Source: Starkeya sp. ORNL1 (GTDB lineage Bacteria > Pseudomonadota > Alphaproteobacteria > Rhizobiales > Xanthobacteraceae). Taken from it: DNA of 64,000 nucleotides. A model generated the notes under the pieces. That model did not search any database, was not told the origin of the DNA, and saw only the letters and a program-made list of their open reading frames with translations. Position 1 is the first letter of the stretch. Every line of letters starts with the position of its first letter. Position numbers and translations under genes: made by a program. The DNA lies in assembly GCF_012971745.1 (NCBI RefSeq), contig NZ_CP048834.1:5093001-5157000 (forward strand). Reading direction: 5' to 3'. This document shows positions 18,413 to 26,987 of this stretch, one piece after another.

Positions 18413-18902
18413 CGTCGCGCGACGCCTGCGCGCGCGCGGCCTGCGGCTCGGGCTGGCGGCATTGGCCGCGGTTCCGGTGTTGGCGATTCTGGCGCCGACG
18501 CCGGCTGCCGCGGACTTCCGGCTGTGCAACCGCACCACCAGCCGGGTCGGCATCGCCGTCGGCTACAAGGACGGCGATGCCTGGTCCACCGAAGGCTGGT
18601 GGAACGTCGCCGCGAACAGCTGCGAGACGCTGCTGCGCGGCGACCTCGTCGCCCGCTACTATTATGTCTATGCGGTGGATTACGACCTCGGCGGGGAATG
18701 GGCCGGCAAGGCCTATATGTGCACCCGCGAGAAGGAGTTCACCATTCGCGGCATCGAGGATTGCCTCGCCCGCGGCTTCGACCGAACCGGCTTCTTCGAG
18801 GTGGACACCCACGAGCAGAAGAGCTGGACGGTGCAGTTGACCGAACAGGGGCAGAAAATGCCGAGCCAGGCCCCGCTGCCGCCGTCGAAGGCGCCGCAGT
18901 AA
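18375..18902 (+). CDS. Secreted DUF1036 family protein
   Basis: A 175-residue exported protein of unknown function. An N-terminal Arg-rich stretch and hydrophobic segment (GLAALAAVPVLAILAP) end at AAA-D, a good signal peptidase site. The mature part has the DUF1036 pattern FRLCNRTTSRVGIAVGYK, WSTEGWWNVAANSCETL and YMCTREKEF, with four cysteines suited to disulfides in the periplasm. The ATG lies inside the glycerate kinase gene in another frame; this start is needed for the signal peptide. The overlap of 38 bp suggests coupling with the kinase gene. Confidence 0.85.
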   Translation: MSMISVPYSWTADVARRLRARGLRLGLAALAAVPVLAILAPTPAAADFRLCNRTTSRVGIAVGYKDGDAWSTEGWWNVAANSCETLLRGDLVARYYYVYAVDYDLGGEWAGKAYMCTREKEFTIRGIEDCLARGFDRTGFFEVDTHEQKSWTVQLTEQGQKMPSQAPLPPSKAPQ

Positions 18903-18958
18903 TCCCACCCACCCAGTTGTTCCGGGATGACACTGGCGGGTAAAGGTAGGTCAGGCCC

Positions 18959-20476
18959 TCACTCGATCGGGATCGCGGTGAACTGCACCTGGCCGTCGGC
19001 ATCCGAGACCATCAGCAGCGCCGAGCGGCGGCCTTCCTTCTTCAAGGCGTCGATGCGCTTCTGGATGTCGGCGGGCTTGGCCACGGCTTCCTGATTGACC
19101 TCGACGATGACCATGCCGGGCTTCAGCCCCTTGGTCGCAGCCTGCGAGGTACCATCGACCGAGGTGACGACGACGCCCTTGACGTCGTCCTTCAGCTTGA
19201 ACTTGCCGCGCAGTTCCGTGGTGATCTCGGACAGATCGAGGCCGAGCAGGCGGGTCGTCGGCGCCTTCGGCGTGGTGTCCGCGGGCTCCTTCTTGGTGAG
19301 CGCGGCCTGCTCGGCCTTGTCGCTCTCCTCGAGCCGGCCGACCTTCAGCCGCAACGTCTCTTCCTTGCCCTTGCGGACCACCACCACCTCGACATCCTTG
19401 TCGACCGGCGTGTCGGCGACGATGATCGGCAGCGAGCGCATGTCCCGCACATCCTTGCCGTCGAACTTGATGATGACGTCGCCGGGCTTGATGCCACCCT
19501 TGGCGGCCGGGCCGTCATCGGTGAGGCCGCCGACCAGGGCCCCGCGCGGCTTGCCGAGCGACAGGCTCTCGGCGATCTCGTCGGTGACCGACTGGATACG
19601 CACGCCGATCCAGCCGCGCCGCATCTCGCCATATTGGCGCAGCTGAGCGACGACGGCGGACGCAGTGTTGGACGGCACGGCGAAGCCGATGCCGATCGAG
19701 CCGCCCGAGGGCGAAATGATGGCGGTGTTGATGCCGATCACGTCGCCTTCCATGTTGAACAGCGGGCCGCCGGAATTGCCGCGATTGATGGCGGCGTCGG
19801 TCTGCAGGAAATTGTCGTAGGGCCCGCTATTGATGTCGCGGTTGCGCGCCGAGATGACGCCGACGGTGAGCGTGCCGCCGAGGCCGAACGGGTTGCCGAT
19901 CGCCATCACCCAGTCGCCGACGCGCAGCCCGTCGGAATCGCCGAACTTCACCGCCTTCAGCGGCTTGTCGGGCAGCGGCGTGACCTTCAGGAGCGCGATG
20001 TCGATCTTGGTGTCGCGGCCGACCAGCTCGGCTTTCAGCTTCGAGCCGTCATTGAAATTGGCGTAGATCTCGTCGGCGTCGGCGATGACGTGGTTGTTGG
20101 TGACGATCAAGCCGCCGGCATCGATGACGAAGCCGGAGCCGAGCGAGGAGACGCGGCGCGGCGTGTCGTCGCCATCATCGCCCTGCTGCTGGCGGCGCTT
20201 GAAGAATTCCTCGAAGAACTCCTCGAACGGCGAGCCGGGCGGCAGTTGCGGGGTCGGCACGCTGCGCGAGGGCGCCACCGTCTGCGAGGTGGAGATATTG
20301 ACCACCGAATCCATCACCAAAGCGGCGGTGTCGGCGACGGTGTCCGGACCTTTGGTCGCAGCGGCGTGGCTGACGACGGGCGGCAGCACGACGGTGCCGA
20401 CGACGAGAAGGCACGACACCAGATTGTGGAGCCGGCGCCGCGTGTCAGTGGGGCGGTGCTTGGCGGTTTGGGTCAT
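18959..20476 (-). CDS. HtrA/DegP-type periplasmic serine protease
   Basis: Degrades or refolds damaged envelope proteins. The 505-residue protein starts at ATG 20476 with a strong GGAGG upstream, followed by a signal peptide (residues 16-39). The trypsin-like domain has the full triad: His 129 (TNNHVIA), Asp 159 (DTKIDIALL) and Ser 235 (RGNSGGPL). Two PDZ domains follow, one near GWIGVRIQSV to GDVIIKFDGKDV and one ending VEVNQEAVAKPADIQ. It sits downstream of DUF2065, hflC and hflK on the same strand; this order recurs in alphaproteobacteria and groups membrane and periplasmic proteolysis. The 150-bp gap after DUF2065 leaves room for its own promoter. Confidence 0.95.
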   Translation of the reverse strand: MTQTAKHRPTDTRRRLHNLVSCLLVVGTVVLPPVVSHAAATKGPDTVADTAALVMDSVVNISTSQTVAPSRSVPTPQLPPGSPFEEFFEEFFKRRQQQGDDGDDTPRRVSSLGSGFVIDAGGLIVTNNHVIADADEIYANFNDGSKLKAELVGRDTKIDIALLKVTPLPDKPLKAVKFGDSDGLRVGDWVMAIGNPFGLGGTLTVGVISARNRDINSGPYDNFLQTDAAINRGNSGGPLFNMEGDVIGINTAIISPSGGSIGIGFAVPSNTASAVVAQLRQYGEMRRGWIGVRIQSVTDEIAESLSLGKPRGALVGGLTDDGPAAKGGIKPGDVIIKFDGKDVRDMRSLPIIVADTPVDKDVEVVVVRKGKEETLRLKVGRLEESDKAEQAALTKKEPADTTPKAPTTRLLGLDLSEITTELRGKFKLKDDVKGVVVTSVDGTSQAATKGLKPGMVIVEVNQEAVAKPADIQKRIDALKKEGRRSALLMVSDADGQVQFTAIPIE

Positions 20477-20628
20477 GGTGCCTCCTTCGCGCCGCTCATC
20501 CAGTCCGGCGCTGCTCACTCGACGGAACGCTGGACCGGGAAGTTGGGCGATGCAAGCCAAAAGCGTGCGAGTTATGAGCCGCCGCGGCAATCGTCATGCG
20601 CGCCGGACGCGGGCGCGCGGAATGTTCC

Positions 20629-20814
20629 CTAGCCCCTGATGAGCCAGACGATGAGCAGGCCGAGCAGCGCCCCGCCGAGGCCGGCGAGGCGAAGCGGCAC
20701 GTCGGGCAGGCGCTCGATCGCCTCCATGGCCCGGCGCATGGCGCCGGGCATGGCGGCAAGCGCCAGCCCCTCGATGACGAGCACCAGGCCGAGCGCGACG
20801 ACGAGGTCCGACAT
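20629..20814 (-). CDS. DUF2065 small membrane protein
   Basis: A 61-residue protein with two hydrophobic helices (VVALGLVLVIEGLAL and GLGGALLGLLIVWLI) joined by a short basic loop, typical of DUF2065 (YjeT-like). Its function is unknown. It begins 12 bp after hflC and is almost certainly in the same transcript; this position next to hflKC is conserved in proteobacteria and suggests a role with that complex. Confidence 0.88.
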   Translation of the reverse strand: MSDLVVALGLVLVIEGLALAAMPGAMRRAMEAIERLPDVPLRLAGLGGALLGLLIVWLIRG

Positions 20815-20826
20815 CGCGCCCCGGCG

Positions 20827-21750
20827 TCAGTTGGCAGGCGTTGTCACAGGAGCCCCCGCCGCCGGCGCGGGCGCCGGTTTGGCAGCGCCAGCCGGATCGC
20901 GGAAGAAGCGGAAGAAGCTGGAATCCGGCGACAGCAGCATGCGGGTGTCGTCGCCCTTGAGGCCGGCCTCGTAGGCCTGCATGGAGCGATAGAAGTCGAA
21001 GAAGCCCTTATCCTTGCCATAGGCCTCGGCAAAAATGCGGTTCTTCTCGGCTTCGCCCTCGCCGCGCAGCTTGTCGCCGGTGGAGGTGGCCTCGGCGACG
21101 ATGATGGTGGACTGCCGGTCGGCATTGGCGCGGATGCCCTGCGAGGCCTGGGCGCCCTGGGCGCGGATCTCCGCAGCCTCGCGCTGGCGCTCGGTCTGCA
21201 TGCGCTGGAACACCGCCTGGCTGTTGGCCTCCGGCAGGTCGGCGCGGCGAATACGCACGTCGATGACGGAGATGCCGAAGCCTGCCGCCTCGCGATTCAC
21301 CTGGTCGCGGATGCGGTTCATCAGCTCCTCGCGCTGGTCCCGCACCACCTGGATGAAGGTGCTCTCGCCGAGCACGCGGCGCAGCGCCGAATTCAGTACG
21401 ATGGCAAGGCGCGAATTGGCACCCTCGATGGTGCCGACCGCCTGGTAGAAGCGCAGCGGATCGGTGATGCGGTAGCGCGCGAAGGCATCCACCACGAGGC
21501 GCTTCTGGTCGGACGCGATCACTTCCTGCGAGGGGTTCTCGAGGTCGAGGATGCGCTTGTCGAGGAAGATCACGCTGTCGATCAGCGGAATCTTGGCGTT
21601 GAGGCCGGGCTGGTCGATGATGCGCACCGGCTCGCCGAAGCGCAGCACCAGCGCCTGCTGGGTCTGGTAGACGCTGAACAGCGCCGAATAGAGGGCGATG
21701 AGGATGACGGCCGCGACGATCGCGGCGCCCATGCCGAAAACGCTTCTCAT
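20827..21750 (-). CDS. hflC: HflC, SPFH-domain protease modulator
   Basis: Partner of HflK; together they form a large periplasmic cage around the AAA+ protease FtsH and restrain its action on membrane proteins. The 307-residue protein has one N-terminal membrane helix (residues 8-26), then an SPFH/prohibitin domain (QTQQALVLRFGEPVR, RVLGESTFIQVV, DVRIRRADLPEANSQ). A helical coiled region rich in Glu/Arg/Ala follows, and a Pro/Ala C-terminus. Its ATG overlaps the hflK stop by 4 bp (ATGA). Confidence 0.96.
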   Translation of the reverse strand: MRSVFGMGAAIVAAVILIALYSALFSVYQTQQALVLRFGEPVRIIDQPGLNAKIPLIDSVIFLDKRILDLENPSQEVIASDQKRLVVDAFARYRITDPLRFYQAVGTIEGANSRLAIVLNSALRRVLGESTFIQVVRDQREELMNRIRDQVNREAAGFGISVIDVRIRRADLPEANSQAVFQRMQTERQREAAEIRAQGAQASQGIRANADRQSTIIVAEATSTGDKLRGEGEAEKNRIFAEAYGKDKGFFDFYRSMQAYEAGLKGDDTRMLLSPDSSFFRFFRDPAGAAKPAPAPAAGAPVTTPAN

Positions 21751-22919
21751 CGCGTGGTCCCCTGCGTGGTCTGGCCCGGCTGCGCCGGGGTGGTCTGCGG
21801 CCGGCCGGTGAGCGCGCCGAGCGGCAGGTAAGGCACGACACCCGAGCCGCGATCGGTGGAGGGATCGATGATGATCTTGTCCATGCCGCCGAACACGCGT
21901 TCCATGGTTTCGAGATAGATGCGCTGGCGCACGACGTCGGGCGCCTTCTCATATTCGCCGAGCACGCTGAGGAAGCGCGCGGACTGGCCTTGCGCCTCGA
22001 TGATGGCGCGTTCCTTGTAGCCCTGCGCACCCTGGGTGATGCGCGAAGCCTCGCCGCGTGCCTCCGGGACGACGCGGTTGGCATAGGCCTGCGCTTCGTT
22101 CTGCAGGCGCTCGGCGTCGGCGCGGGCGGCCTGCACGTCACGGAAGGCGTCGATCACTTGCGAGGGCGGATCGACCTTCTGCATCTGCACCTGGGTGATC
22201 AGGATGCCGGATTTATAAGAATCGAGCGTCCGCTGCATCAGTTCCTGCACGTCCTGCTCGATGGTCTGGCGGGCACCGGTCAGGATGGGCTGGATGTTGG
22301 TGCGGCCCACCACCTCGCGCATCGCGCTCTCGGCCACCGCCTTGATGGTGCCCTCGGGGTTCTGGACGTTGAACAGGTAGTTGGCCGCGCCGATGTCCTC
22401 GGTCGAGCCCGGGGCCGCCGGCTTCACCACCCAGAACACCGCGAAATCGACGTCGACGATGTTCTCGTCGCCGGTGAGCATCAGGCTCTCCTGCGGCACG
22501 TCGCGCATGGCGGTGCCGCGGCGCGGGTCGTCACCCGAGCGAGTGCCGATGTCGATCTGGTTGTTGCGCGTGACCTTGGGGGTCAGCACGGTCTCGATCG
22601 GGTAGGGCAGATGGTAGTTGAGGCCGGGATTGGAGGTGGCCACGAACTTGCCGAAACGCAGCACCACGCCCTGTTCATCCGGCTGCACGCGGTAGAAGCC
22701 CGACAGCAGCCAGGCCACCGCGACCAGCGCGACGACGACGATGATGCCCTTGGTGCTGCCGAAGCCGCCCGGCATGATGGTGCGCAGCCGGTCCTGGCCG
22801 CGACGGATGAGGTCTTCGAGATCCGGGGGATTGGGACCTGACGATTGCGGCCCGCTGCCCCAGGGACCGCGCGGCCCGCCACCACCCCATGGCCCGCCGC
22901 TTTGGTTCTTCCACGACAT
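21747..22919 (-). CDS. hflK: HflK, SPFH-domain protease modulator
   Basis: Forms the FtsH-associated membrane complex with HflC. The 390-residue protein starts at ATG 22919 (MSWKNQSGGPWGGGG), the usual Gly/Pro-rich cytoplasmic head of HflK. Then come one membrane helix (IIVVVALVAVAWLLSGF) and the SPFH domain (RVQPDEQGVVLRFGKF; SLMLTGDENIVDVDFAVFW; REVVGRTNIQPIL). The C-terminal Pro/Gln/Thr tail is also typical. First gene of hflK-hflC-DUF2065. In many relatives thyA and folA lie directly upstream; here they are elsewhere, and 22920-23155 holds no gene I can recognise. Confidence 0.95.
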   Translation of the reverse strand: MSWKNQSGGPWGGGGPRGPWGSGPQSSGPNPPDLEDLIRRGQDRLRTIMPGGFGSTKGIIVVVALVAVAWLLSGFYRVQPDEQGVVLRFGKFVATSNPGLNYHLPYPIETVLTPKVTRNNQIDIGTRSGDDPRRGTAMRDVPQESLMLTGDENIVDVDFAVFWVVKPAAPGSTEDIGAANYLFNVQNPEGTIKAVAESAMREVVGRTNIQPILTGARQTIEQDVQELMQRTLDSYKSGILITQVQMQKVDPPSQVIDAFRDVQAARADAERLQNEAQAYANRVVPEARGEASRITQGAQGYKERAIIEAQGQSARFLSVLGEYEKAPDVVRQRIYLETMERVFGGMDKIIIDPSTDRGSGVVPYLPLGALTGRPQTTPAQPGQTTQGTTR

Positions 22920-23155
22920 TGCGCGGTCAACTCCCAGATTGCGCACCCGAGACTACCCGGGTTGCGCGGGAGCGCAGAACCTCAAGGACGACTCTCGTGC
23001 AAAAAGACGAACGTCCTCCCGTCGCCGGGAGGCACGACGACGGCGGTTATAGGTGACGAGGCACCGGGACACAACGTGACCCCGCACCGCGACGAACGCC
23101 GCCGACGCGGGAGGTCATATGGGAAGACGGGCCGCTTACGCAACGGTAGATCGAA

Positions 23156-23434
23156 TCACACCACCGGAGAGCGCGCCGACATGCCCTTCTCGCCATGCTC
23201 GCCAGCTTCCCGCGCACCGGGCGGATTACGGAAATAGGCGAGGACGTAAAGCCGGATGGCGGAAGACAGATTGCCCTGGTTACGCCGCGAATCGATCGAG
23301 GCGACAATCTCCGACAATGTACTGCGGCGGCTCGACGCGATTTCCTTGAGCGCATCCCAGAACTGGTCTTCGAGGCTGACACTGGTCTTGTGCCCGGCAA
23401 TCACAATCGACCGCTTCACCACGGGACTCTTCAT
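23156..23434 (-). CDS. Ribbon-helix-helix domain protein
   Basis: A 92-residue protein with a ribbon-helix-helix fold of the RHH_4 type. The strand segment KRSIVIAGHKTSVSLE is followed by helices FWDALKEIASSRRSTLSEIVASI and LSSAIRLYVLAYF. Such small dimers bind DNA, but this subgroup has no established target. It overlaps the preceding DUF4169 gene by 4 bp. The pair is conserved in Hyphomicrobiales near fumC, which is the case here. The last 20 residues are variable. Confidence 0.85.
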   Translation of the reverse strand: MKSPVVKRSIVIAGHKTSVSLEDQFWDALKEIASSRRSTLSEIVASIDSRRNQGNLSSAIRLYVLAYFRNPPGAREAGEHGEKGMSARSPVV

Positions 23435-23619
23435 TTCTCGTCCTCTCGTACGCGCTTATGTCCGTCCAACGCACGCTCGCGGACTTCCTCGCGAGCAACG
23501 TCCGCCCTGCGCTCGACCTTCGTGCGCCCAAACTTCAAACGCTGCTCCGCAGCAGTTTGTTCCTTGGCGTCGCGCTCCTTGCGCCTGCGGACTCGGCGCA
23601 GATTAATGATCTCAGCCAT
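23431..23619 (-). CDS. DUF4169 family protein
   Basis: A 62-residue, very basic and acidic protein beginning MAEIINLRRVRRRKERD, the DUF4169 signature, followed by a single charged helix (RLKFGRTKVERRADVAREE). Function unknown; the Arg-rich start suggests RNA or DNA contact. It is the first gene of a two-gene unit with the ribbon-helix-helix protein (4-bp overlap) and is divergent from fumC. Confidence 0.85.
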   Translation of the reverse strand: MAEIINLRRVRRRKERDAKEQTAAEQRLKFGRTKVERRADVAREEVRERALDGHKRVREDEK

Positions 23620-24013
23620 GTCGATACGTTCCTAGTTCGGCACAGCAAGTGAGAGCCCAGCATGCGGTAAGCCGTGGCATGGACTTACCGCATTATAGAT
23701 CTTTTTCCGTCTCAGAATACAGGACCCATTTTTGCTGTCCAAAGTGAGAATCACGAGCTATTCCGCGGAATTGCCTCATTGATATTTGCATTTTCGATGC
23801 GTTTATTTTGTGTTTTGAATTATTCCAGCTTGGCTGTAGGAAAAGCCGTCACGCTGTCACGCTTATGTGAACAACCAGCTGCCAGGCATCCGTCGAGCAC
23901 GGCGGGCAGCGCCATTCCTCGTGGGACACCGTTCCGCAGTCACGGCACGCGTGCTAAACGAGCGGCGCCTTTCCCACCAGCGCCCCGCCGACGGACGCAT
24001 TGCGAGAATCTCC
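23620..24013. other. 394-bp divergent upstream region of fumC, AT-rich core
   Basis: No gene seen. From about 23690 to 23870 the base composition is clearly AT-rich against a very GC-rich background, with T-runs and the phrase TTGCATTTTCGATGCGTTTA. It contains the best promoter-like pair in the region (23779-23807). In-frame codons upstream of the fumC start are open but not family-like. Confidence 0.6.
23779..23807 (+). promoter_or_regulatory. Candidate sigma-70-type promoter upstream of fumC
   Basis: TTGATA (23779-23784) and TTTATT (23802-23807) are separated by 17 bp, close to the consensus spacing. They are in the AT-rich block about 200 bp before the fumC start, so the leader would be long. 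Prediction from base pattern only. Confidence 0.35.
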
Positions 24014-25405
24014 ATGAGCACCACCCGTATTGAGACCGACACGTTCGGCCCGATTGAGGTAGAAAACGACAAATATTGGGGCGCGCAGGCGCAGCGCTCG
24101 CTGGGCAATTTCAAGATCGGCTGGGAGAAGCAGCCGCTGCCGGTGGTGCGCGCGCTCGGCATCGTGAAGCGCGCCGCGGCGGAAGTGAATCGCGACCTCG
24201 GCCGGCTCGATCCCGCCATTGCGGAGGTGATCATCCGCGCCGCGCAGGAAGTGATCGAGGGCAAGCTCGATGCGCATTTCCCGCTGGCGGTGTGGCAGAC
24301 CGGGTCCGGCACCCAGTCCAACATGAATGCCAATGAGGTGATCTCGAACCGCGCCATCGAGATGCTCGGCGGTGAGAAGGGCTCGAAGAAGCCGGTCCAC
24401 CCCAATGATCACGTGAATATGAGCCAGTCGTCGAACGACACCTATCCGACGGCGATGCACATCGCCGCGGCCGAGGAGGTCGTGCTCCGGCTGATTCCCG
24501 CGCTTCAGGAACTGCGCAATGCGCTGAACGACAAGGCGCATGCCTGGGCGCACATCATCAAGATCGGCCGCACCCATACCCAGGACGCGACCCCGCTGAC
24601 GCTGGGGCAGGAATTCTCCGGCTATACCCAGCAAGTCGAGAACGGCATCATGCGTATCGAGCAGACGCTGCCGGCGCTGATGGAACTGGCCCAGGGCGGT
24701 ACCGCAGTCGGCACCGGCCTCAATGCGCCGGTGGGCTTCGCCGAGATGGTGGCGGAACGCATCGCCGCCATCACCCAACTGCCCTTCACCTCGGCGCCCA
24801 ACAAGTTCGAGGCGCTCGCCGCGCATGACGCCATGGTGTTCGCGCACGGCGCCATCAACACGGTGGCGACCTCGCTGTTCAAGATCGCCAACGACATCCG
24901 CCTGCTCGGCTCCGGCCCCCGCTCGGGCCTCGGCGAGTTGTCGCTGCCGGAGAACGAGCCGGGCTCCTCCATCATGCCGGGCAAGGTGAACCCGACGCAG
25001 TGCGAGGCGCTGACCCAGGTCTGCGTGCAGGTGTTCGGCAACAATGCCGCGCTCACCTTCGCCAACAGCCAGGGCCATTTCGAGCTGAACGTCTACAATC
25101 CGGTGATGGCCTATAATTTCCAGCAGTCGGTGCGCTTGCTGGCGGATGCGGCGGTGAGCTTCACCGAGAATTGCGTCGTCGGCATCGTGCCGCGCGAGGA
25201 CAACATCAAGGCGGCGCTGGAGCGCTCGCTGATGCTGGTCACCGCCCTGGCGCCGAAGATCGGCTACGACAACGCGGCGAAGATCGCCAAGACCGCGCAC
25301 AAGAACGGCACCACGCTGCGCGAGGAAGCGGTCGGCGGCGGCTATGTGACGAACGAGGAGTTCGACGCCGTGGTGCGCCCGGAGAAGATGATCGCGCCGG
25401 AGTGA
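24014..25405 (+). CDS. fumC: Fumarate hydratase, class II
   Basis: Interconverts fumarate and malate in the TCA cycle; iron-free, heat-stable type. The 463-residue protein starts at ATG 24014 ([12 protein letters not shown]), which matches FumC length exactly. An open stretch of 49 codons upstream is Arg/Pro-rich and unlike the family. Signatures: [51 protein letters not shown] and the superfamily loop [15 protein letters not shown]. The gene is monocistronic, followed by a family B repeat. Confidence 0.97.
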   Translation: MSTTRIETDTFGPIEVENDKYWGAQAQRSLGNFKIGWEKQPLPVVRALGIVKRAAAEVNRDLGRLDPAIAEVIIRAAQEVIEGKLDAHFPLAVWQTGSGTQSNMNANEVISNRAIEMLGGEKGSKKPVHPNDHVNMSQSSNDTYPTAMHIAAAEEVVLRLIPALQELRNALNDKAHAWAHIIKIGRTHTQDATPLTLGQEFSGYTQQVENGIMRIEQTLPALMELAQGGTAVGTGLNAPVGFAEMVAERIAAITQLPFTSAPNKFEALAAHDAMVFAHGAINTVATSLFKIANDIRLLGSGPRSGLGELSLPENEPGSSIMPGKVNPTQCEALTQVCVQVFGNNAALTFANSQGHFELNVYNPVMAYNFQQSVRLLADAAVSFTENCVVGIVPREDNIKAALERSLMLVTALAPKIGYDNAAKIAKTAHKNGTTLREEAVGGGYVTNEEFDAVVRPEKMIAPE

Positions 25406-25431
25406 GGCGCGGTCGATGCGCTCTATGCGGG

Positions 25432-25536
25432 CAGCCTTCGAGGCTCGCTGCGCTCGCACCTCTGGATGAGGTCACTTTTCAAGGAACATCCTCATCCTGA
25501 GGTGCCGGCCAGCGGCCGGCCTCGAAGGATGCTGAA
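25432..25536. repeat. Palindromic intergenic repeat, family B
   Basis: Two facing units: CAGCCTTCGAGGCTCGCTGC...GGATGAGG and CCTCATCCTGAGGTGCCGGC...CTCGAAGGATGCTG. Together they make an inverted repeat of about 100 bp between fumC and the Spy-like gene, which are tandem. Confidence 0.78.
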
Positions 25537-25673
25537 GCCGGGCGCCAAAGAACATATTCAGAAACGCTTCATCTTTACGGCACAAAGATGAACTTCATCA
25601 TTACCGAAGTTTCATTTGAGACTCGCACGTAATCGCCGCACCATCGGTCATGCTTTCTTCAGGAGAGAGACCG

Positions 25674-26309
25674 ATGAAGCAGACCATCATTGCCGCCACT
25701 GCCGCCGCGCTGCTGGCCAGCGCCACCTTCGGCATCGCCGCCACCGCGCCGCGCACCGGCGATCCGCAGCGCGAGCGCCCCAGCGCCGCTGAGATCGCCG
25801 AGAATGCCGCCGCCTTCTCCGATGCCCGCATCGCCGCGCTGAAAGCCGGCCTGCGCATGAACGCCGACCAGGCGAAGCTCTGGCCGGCGGTCGAGCAGGC
25901 GCTGCACGATCTCGCCCAGCAGCGGATCGATCGCCGCGCCGCCCGCATCGAGGCGTTCCGCGAACGTGAGCGCGGCGAGCGCCCCGACATGCTCGGCAAC
26001 ATGCGCAACCGCGCCGACGCGCTGGTACAGACCGGCGACGGGCTGAAGAAGCTGGTCGACGCCGCCGACCCGCTTTATGCCAGCCTCGACGACGCGCAGA
26101 AGCACCGCTTCAACATACTGCTGCGCCACGCGCAATTCCCCCGCTTCGCCGAATGGGGCGGCCCGCAGCACGGCGGCTGGCGCGACCACGGCCCGCAGCG
26201 CTTTCGCGATTTCCGCCATGACGGCCCGGGTCGTGACGGTCCCGGCCGCGACTGGCACCACCGCCCGCGCGGCGGCGACGGCGACGATCAGGGCGAGGAA
26301 CGCCTCTGA
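25674..26309 (+). CDS. Spy/CpxP-like LTXXQ periplasmic protein
   Basis: A 211-residue exported helical protein. ATG 25674 has AGGAGAGAG upstream and opens a signal peptide (KQTIIAATAAALLASATFGIA). The mature part is an all-helical LTXXQ-type fold (RIAALKAGLRMNADQAKLWPAVEQAL, then YASLDDAQKHRFNILLRH). Its tail is rich in His, Arg, Asp and Gly (WHHRPRGGDGDD), which could bind metals. Spy and CpxP are envelope-stress chaperones; this role is inferred by family only. It is probably transcribed alone. Confidence 0.8.
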   Translation: MKQTIIAATAAALLASATFGIAATAPRTGDPQRERPSAAEIAENAAAFSDARIAALKAGLRMNADQAKLWPAVEQALHDLAQQRIDRRAARIEAFRERERGERPDMLGNMRNRADALVQTGDGLKKLVDAADPLYASLDDAQKHRFNILLRHAQFPRFAEWGGPQHGGWRDHGPQRFRDFRHDGPGRDGPGRDWHHRPRGGDGDDQGEERL

Positions 26310-26373
26310 AGATAAACGGCGGATGAACGACGGCCTCAGATTTGGTTCAGTCGGCGACCGCTAGTGTGCACTC

Positions 26374-26490
26374 ATGAATTCGGCGCTGACCACGTCGATG
26401 ACCGTTTCTGACCTACCCCTTCTTTTCGGACCCCCGAGCACCCCGCTCGCAACTGCAAACCGCCGGCTTCGCGCCGGCGGTTTTTTCTTT
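26374..26490 (+). other. Possible small transcript or leader ORF ending in an intrinsic terminator
   Basis: A short open frame starts at ATG 26374 (MNSALTTSMTVSDLPLL...) and runs into the strong terminator at 26457-26490. There is nothing downstream on this strand for it to lead into; the next gene is on the other strand. It may be the 3' UTR of the Spy-like gene, a small RNA, or just spacer. I cannot support a protein. Confidence 0.25.
26457..26490 (+). terminator. Intrinsic terminator
   Basis: A perfect 11-bp stem AAACCGCCGGC / GCCGGCGGTTT with a 5-nt loop is followed by TTTTTTCTTT. It ends rightward transcription in front of the convergent acetyltransferase gene. Confidence 0.88.
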
Positions 26491-26500
26491 TGGGGGCGGG

Positions 26501-26980
26501 CTACGAGGTTGCCAGCTTGCGCAGCGCATCGCCGCTGACGCGCTGGATGGTCCAATCATCCAGCGGCACCGCGCCGATCGAGCGATAGAACTTGATCGCC
26601 GGCTCGTTCCAGTCGAGCACCGACCATTCGAAGCGGGCGAGGTCTTCATCCACGCAACGCCTGGCCAGATGCTTCATCAATGCCGTGGCAATGCCACGGC
26701 CGCGCCAGGCCGGACGCACGAACAGGTCTTCCAGGAAGAGCCCGTGCCGACCGCGGAAGGTCGAGAAATTATAGAACCACAGCGCGATGCCGGCCGGCTG
26801 GCCATCCCATTCCGCAATGTCGCAGAAGGCGCGCGGGGTCTCGCCGAACAGCGCCCGGTCGATGTCCGCGACGGTCGCGTCGACCTCGTGCAGCAACTGC
26901 TCGTAATCGGCGAGCTCGCGGACGAACGCGAACACCAGCGCGGCTTCGCCGGGGCGGGCAGGGCGGATGGCGAGGGACAT
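26501..26980 (-). CDS. GNAT family N-acetyltransferase (diamine acetyltransferase-like)
   Basis: A 159-residue acetyl-CoA-dependent acetyltransferase. It has FAFVRELADYEQL near the start, the typical beta-strand SFRGRHGLFLEDLFVRP (as seen after FYNFST), the acetyl-CoA loop RGRGIATALMKHLA, and WNEPAIKFYRSIGA at the end. This pattern is closest to spermidine/spermine and thialysine acetyltransferases, but the substrate is not certain. It starts 7 bp after the thyA stop and is probably co-transcribed with it. Confidence 0.87.
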   Translation of the reverse strand: MSLAIRPARPGEAALVFAFVRELADYEQLLHEVDATVADIDRALFGETPRAFCDIAEWDGQPAGIALWFYNFSTFRGRHGLFLEDLFVRPAWRGRGIATALMKHLARRCVDEDLARFEWSVLDWNEPAIKFYRSIGAVPLDDWTIQRVSGDALRKLATS

Positions 26981-26987
26981 GAACGTG

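Noticed and set aside
18921..18930. Remnant of a family A repeat (CCGGGATGAC) between the DUF1036 and HtrA genes
   Set aside because: Only 10 bp match the end of the family; too short to call.
26374..26456. Leader peptide of an attenuator
   Set aside because: The short frame ends in Phe/Trp codons only because it runs through the terminator T-run; there is no downstream gene on the same strand to control.
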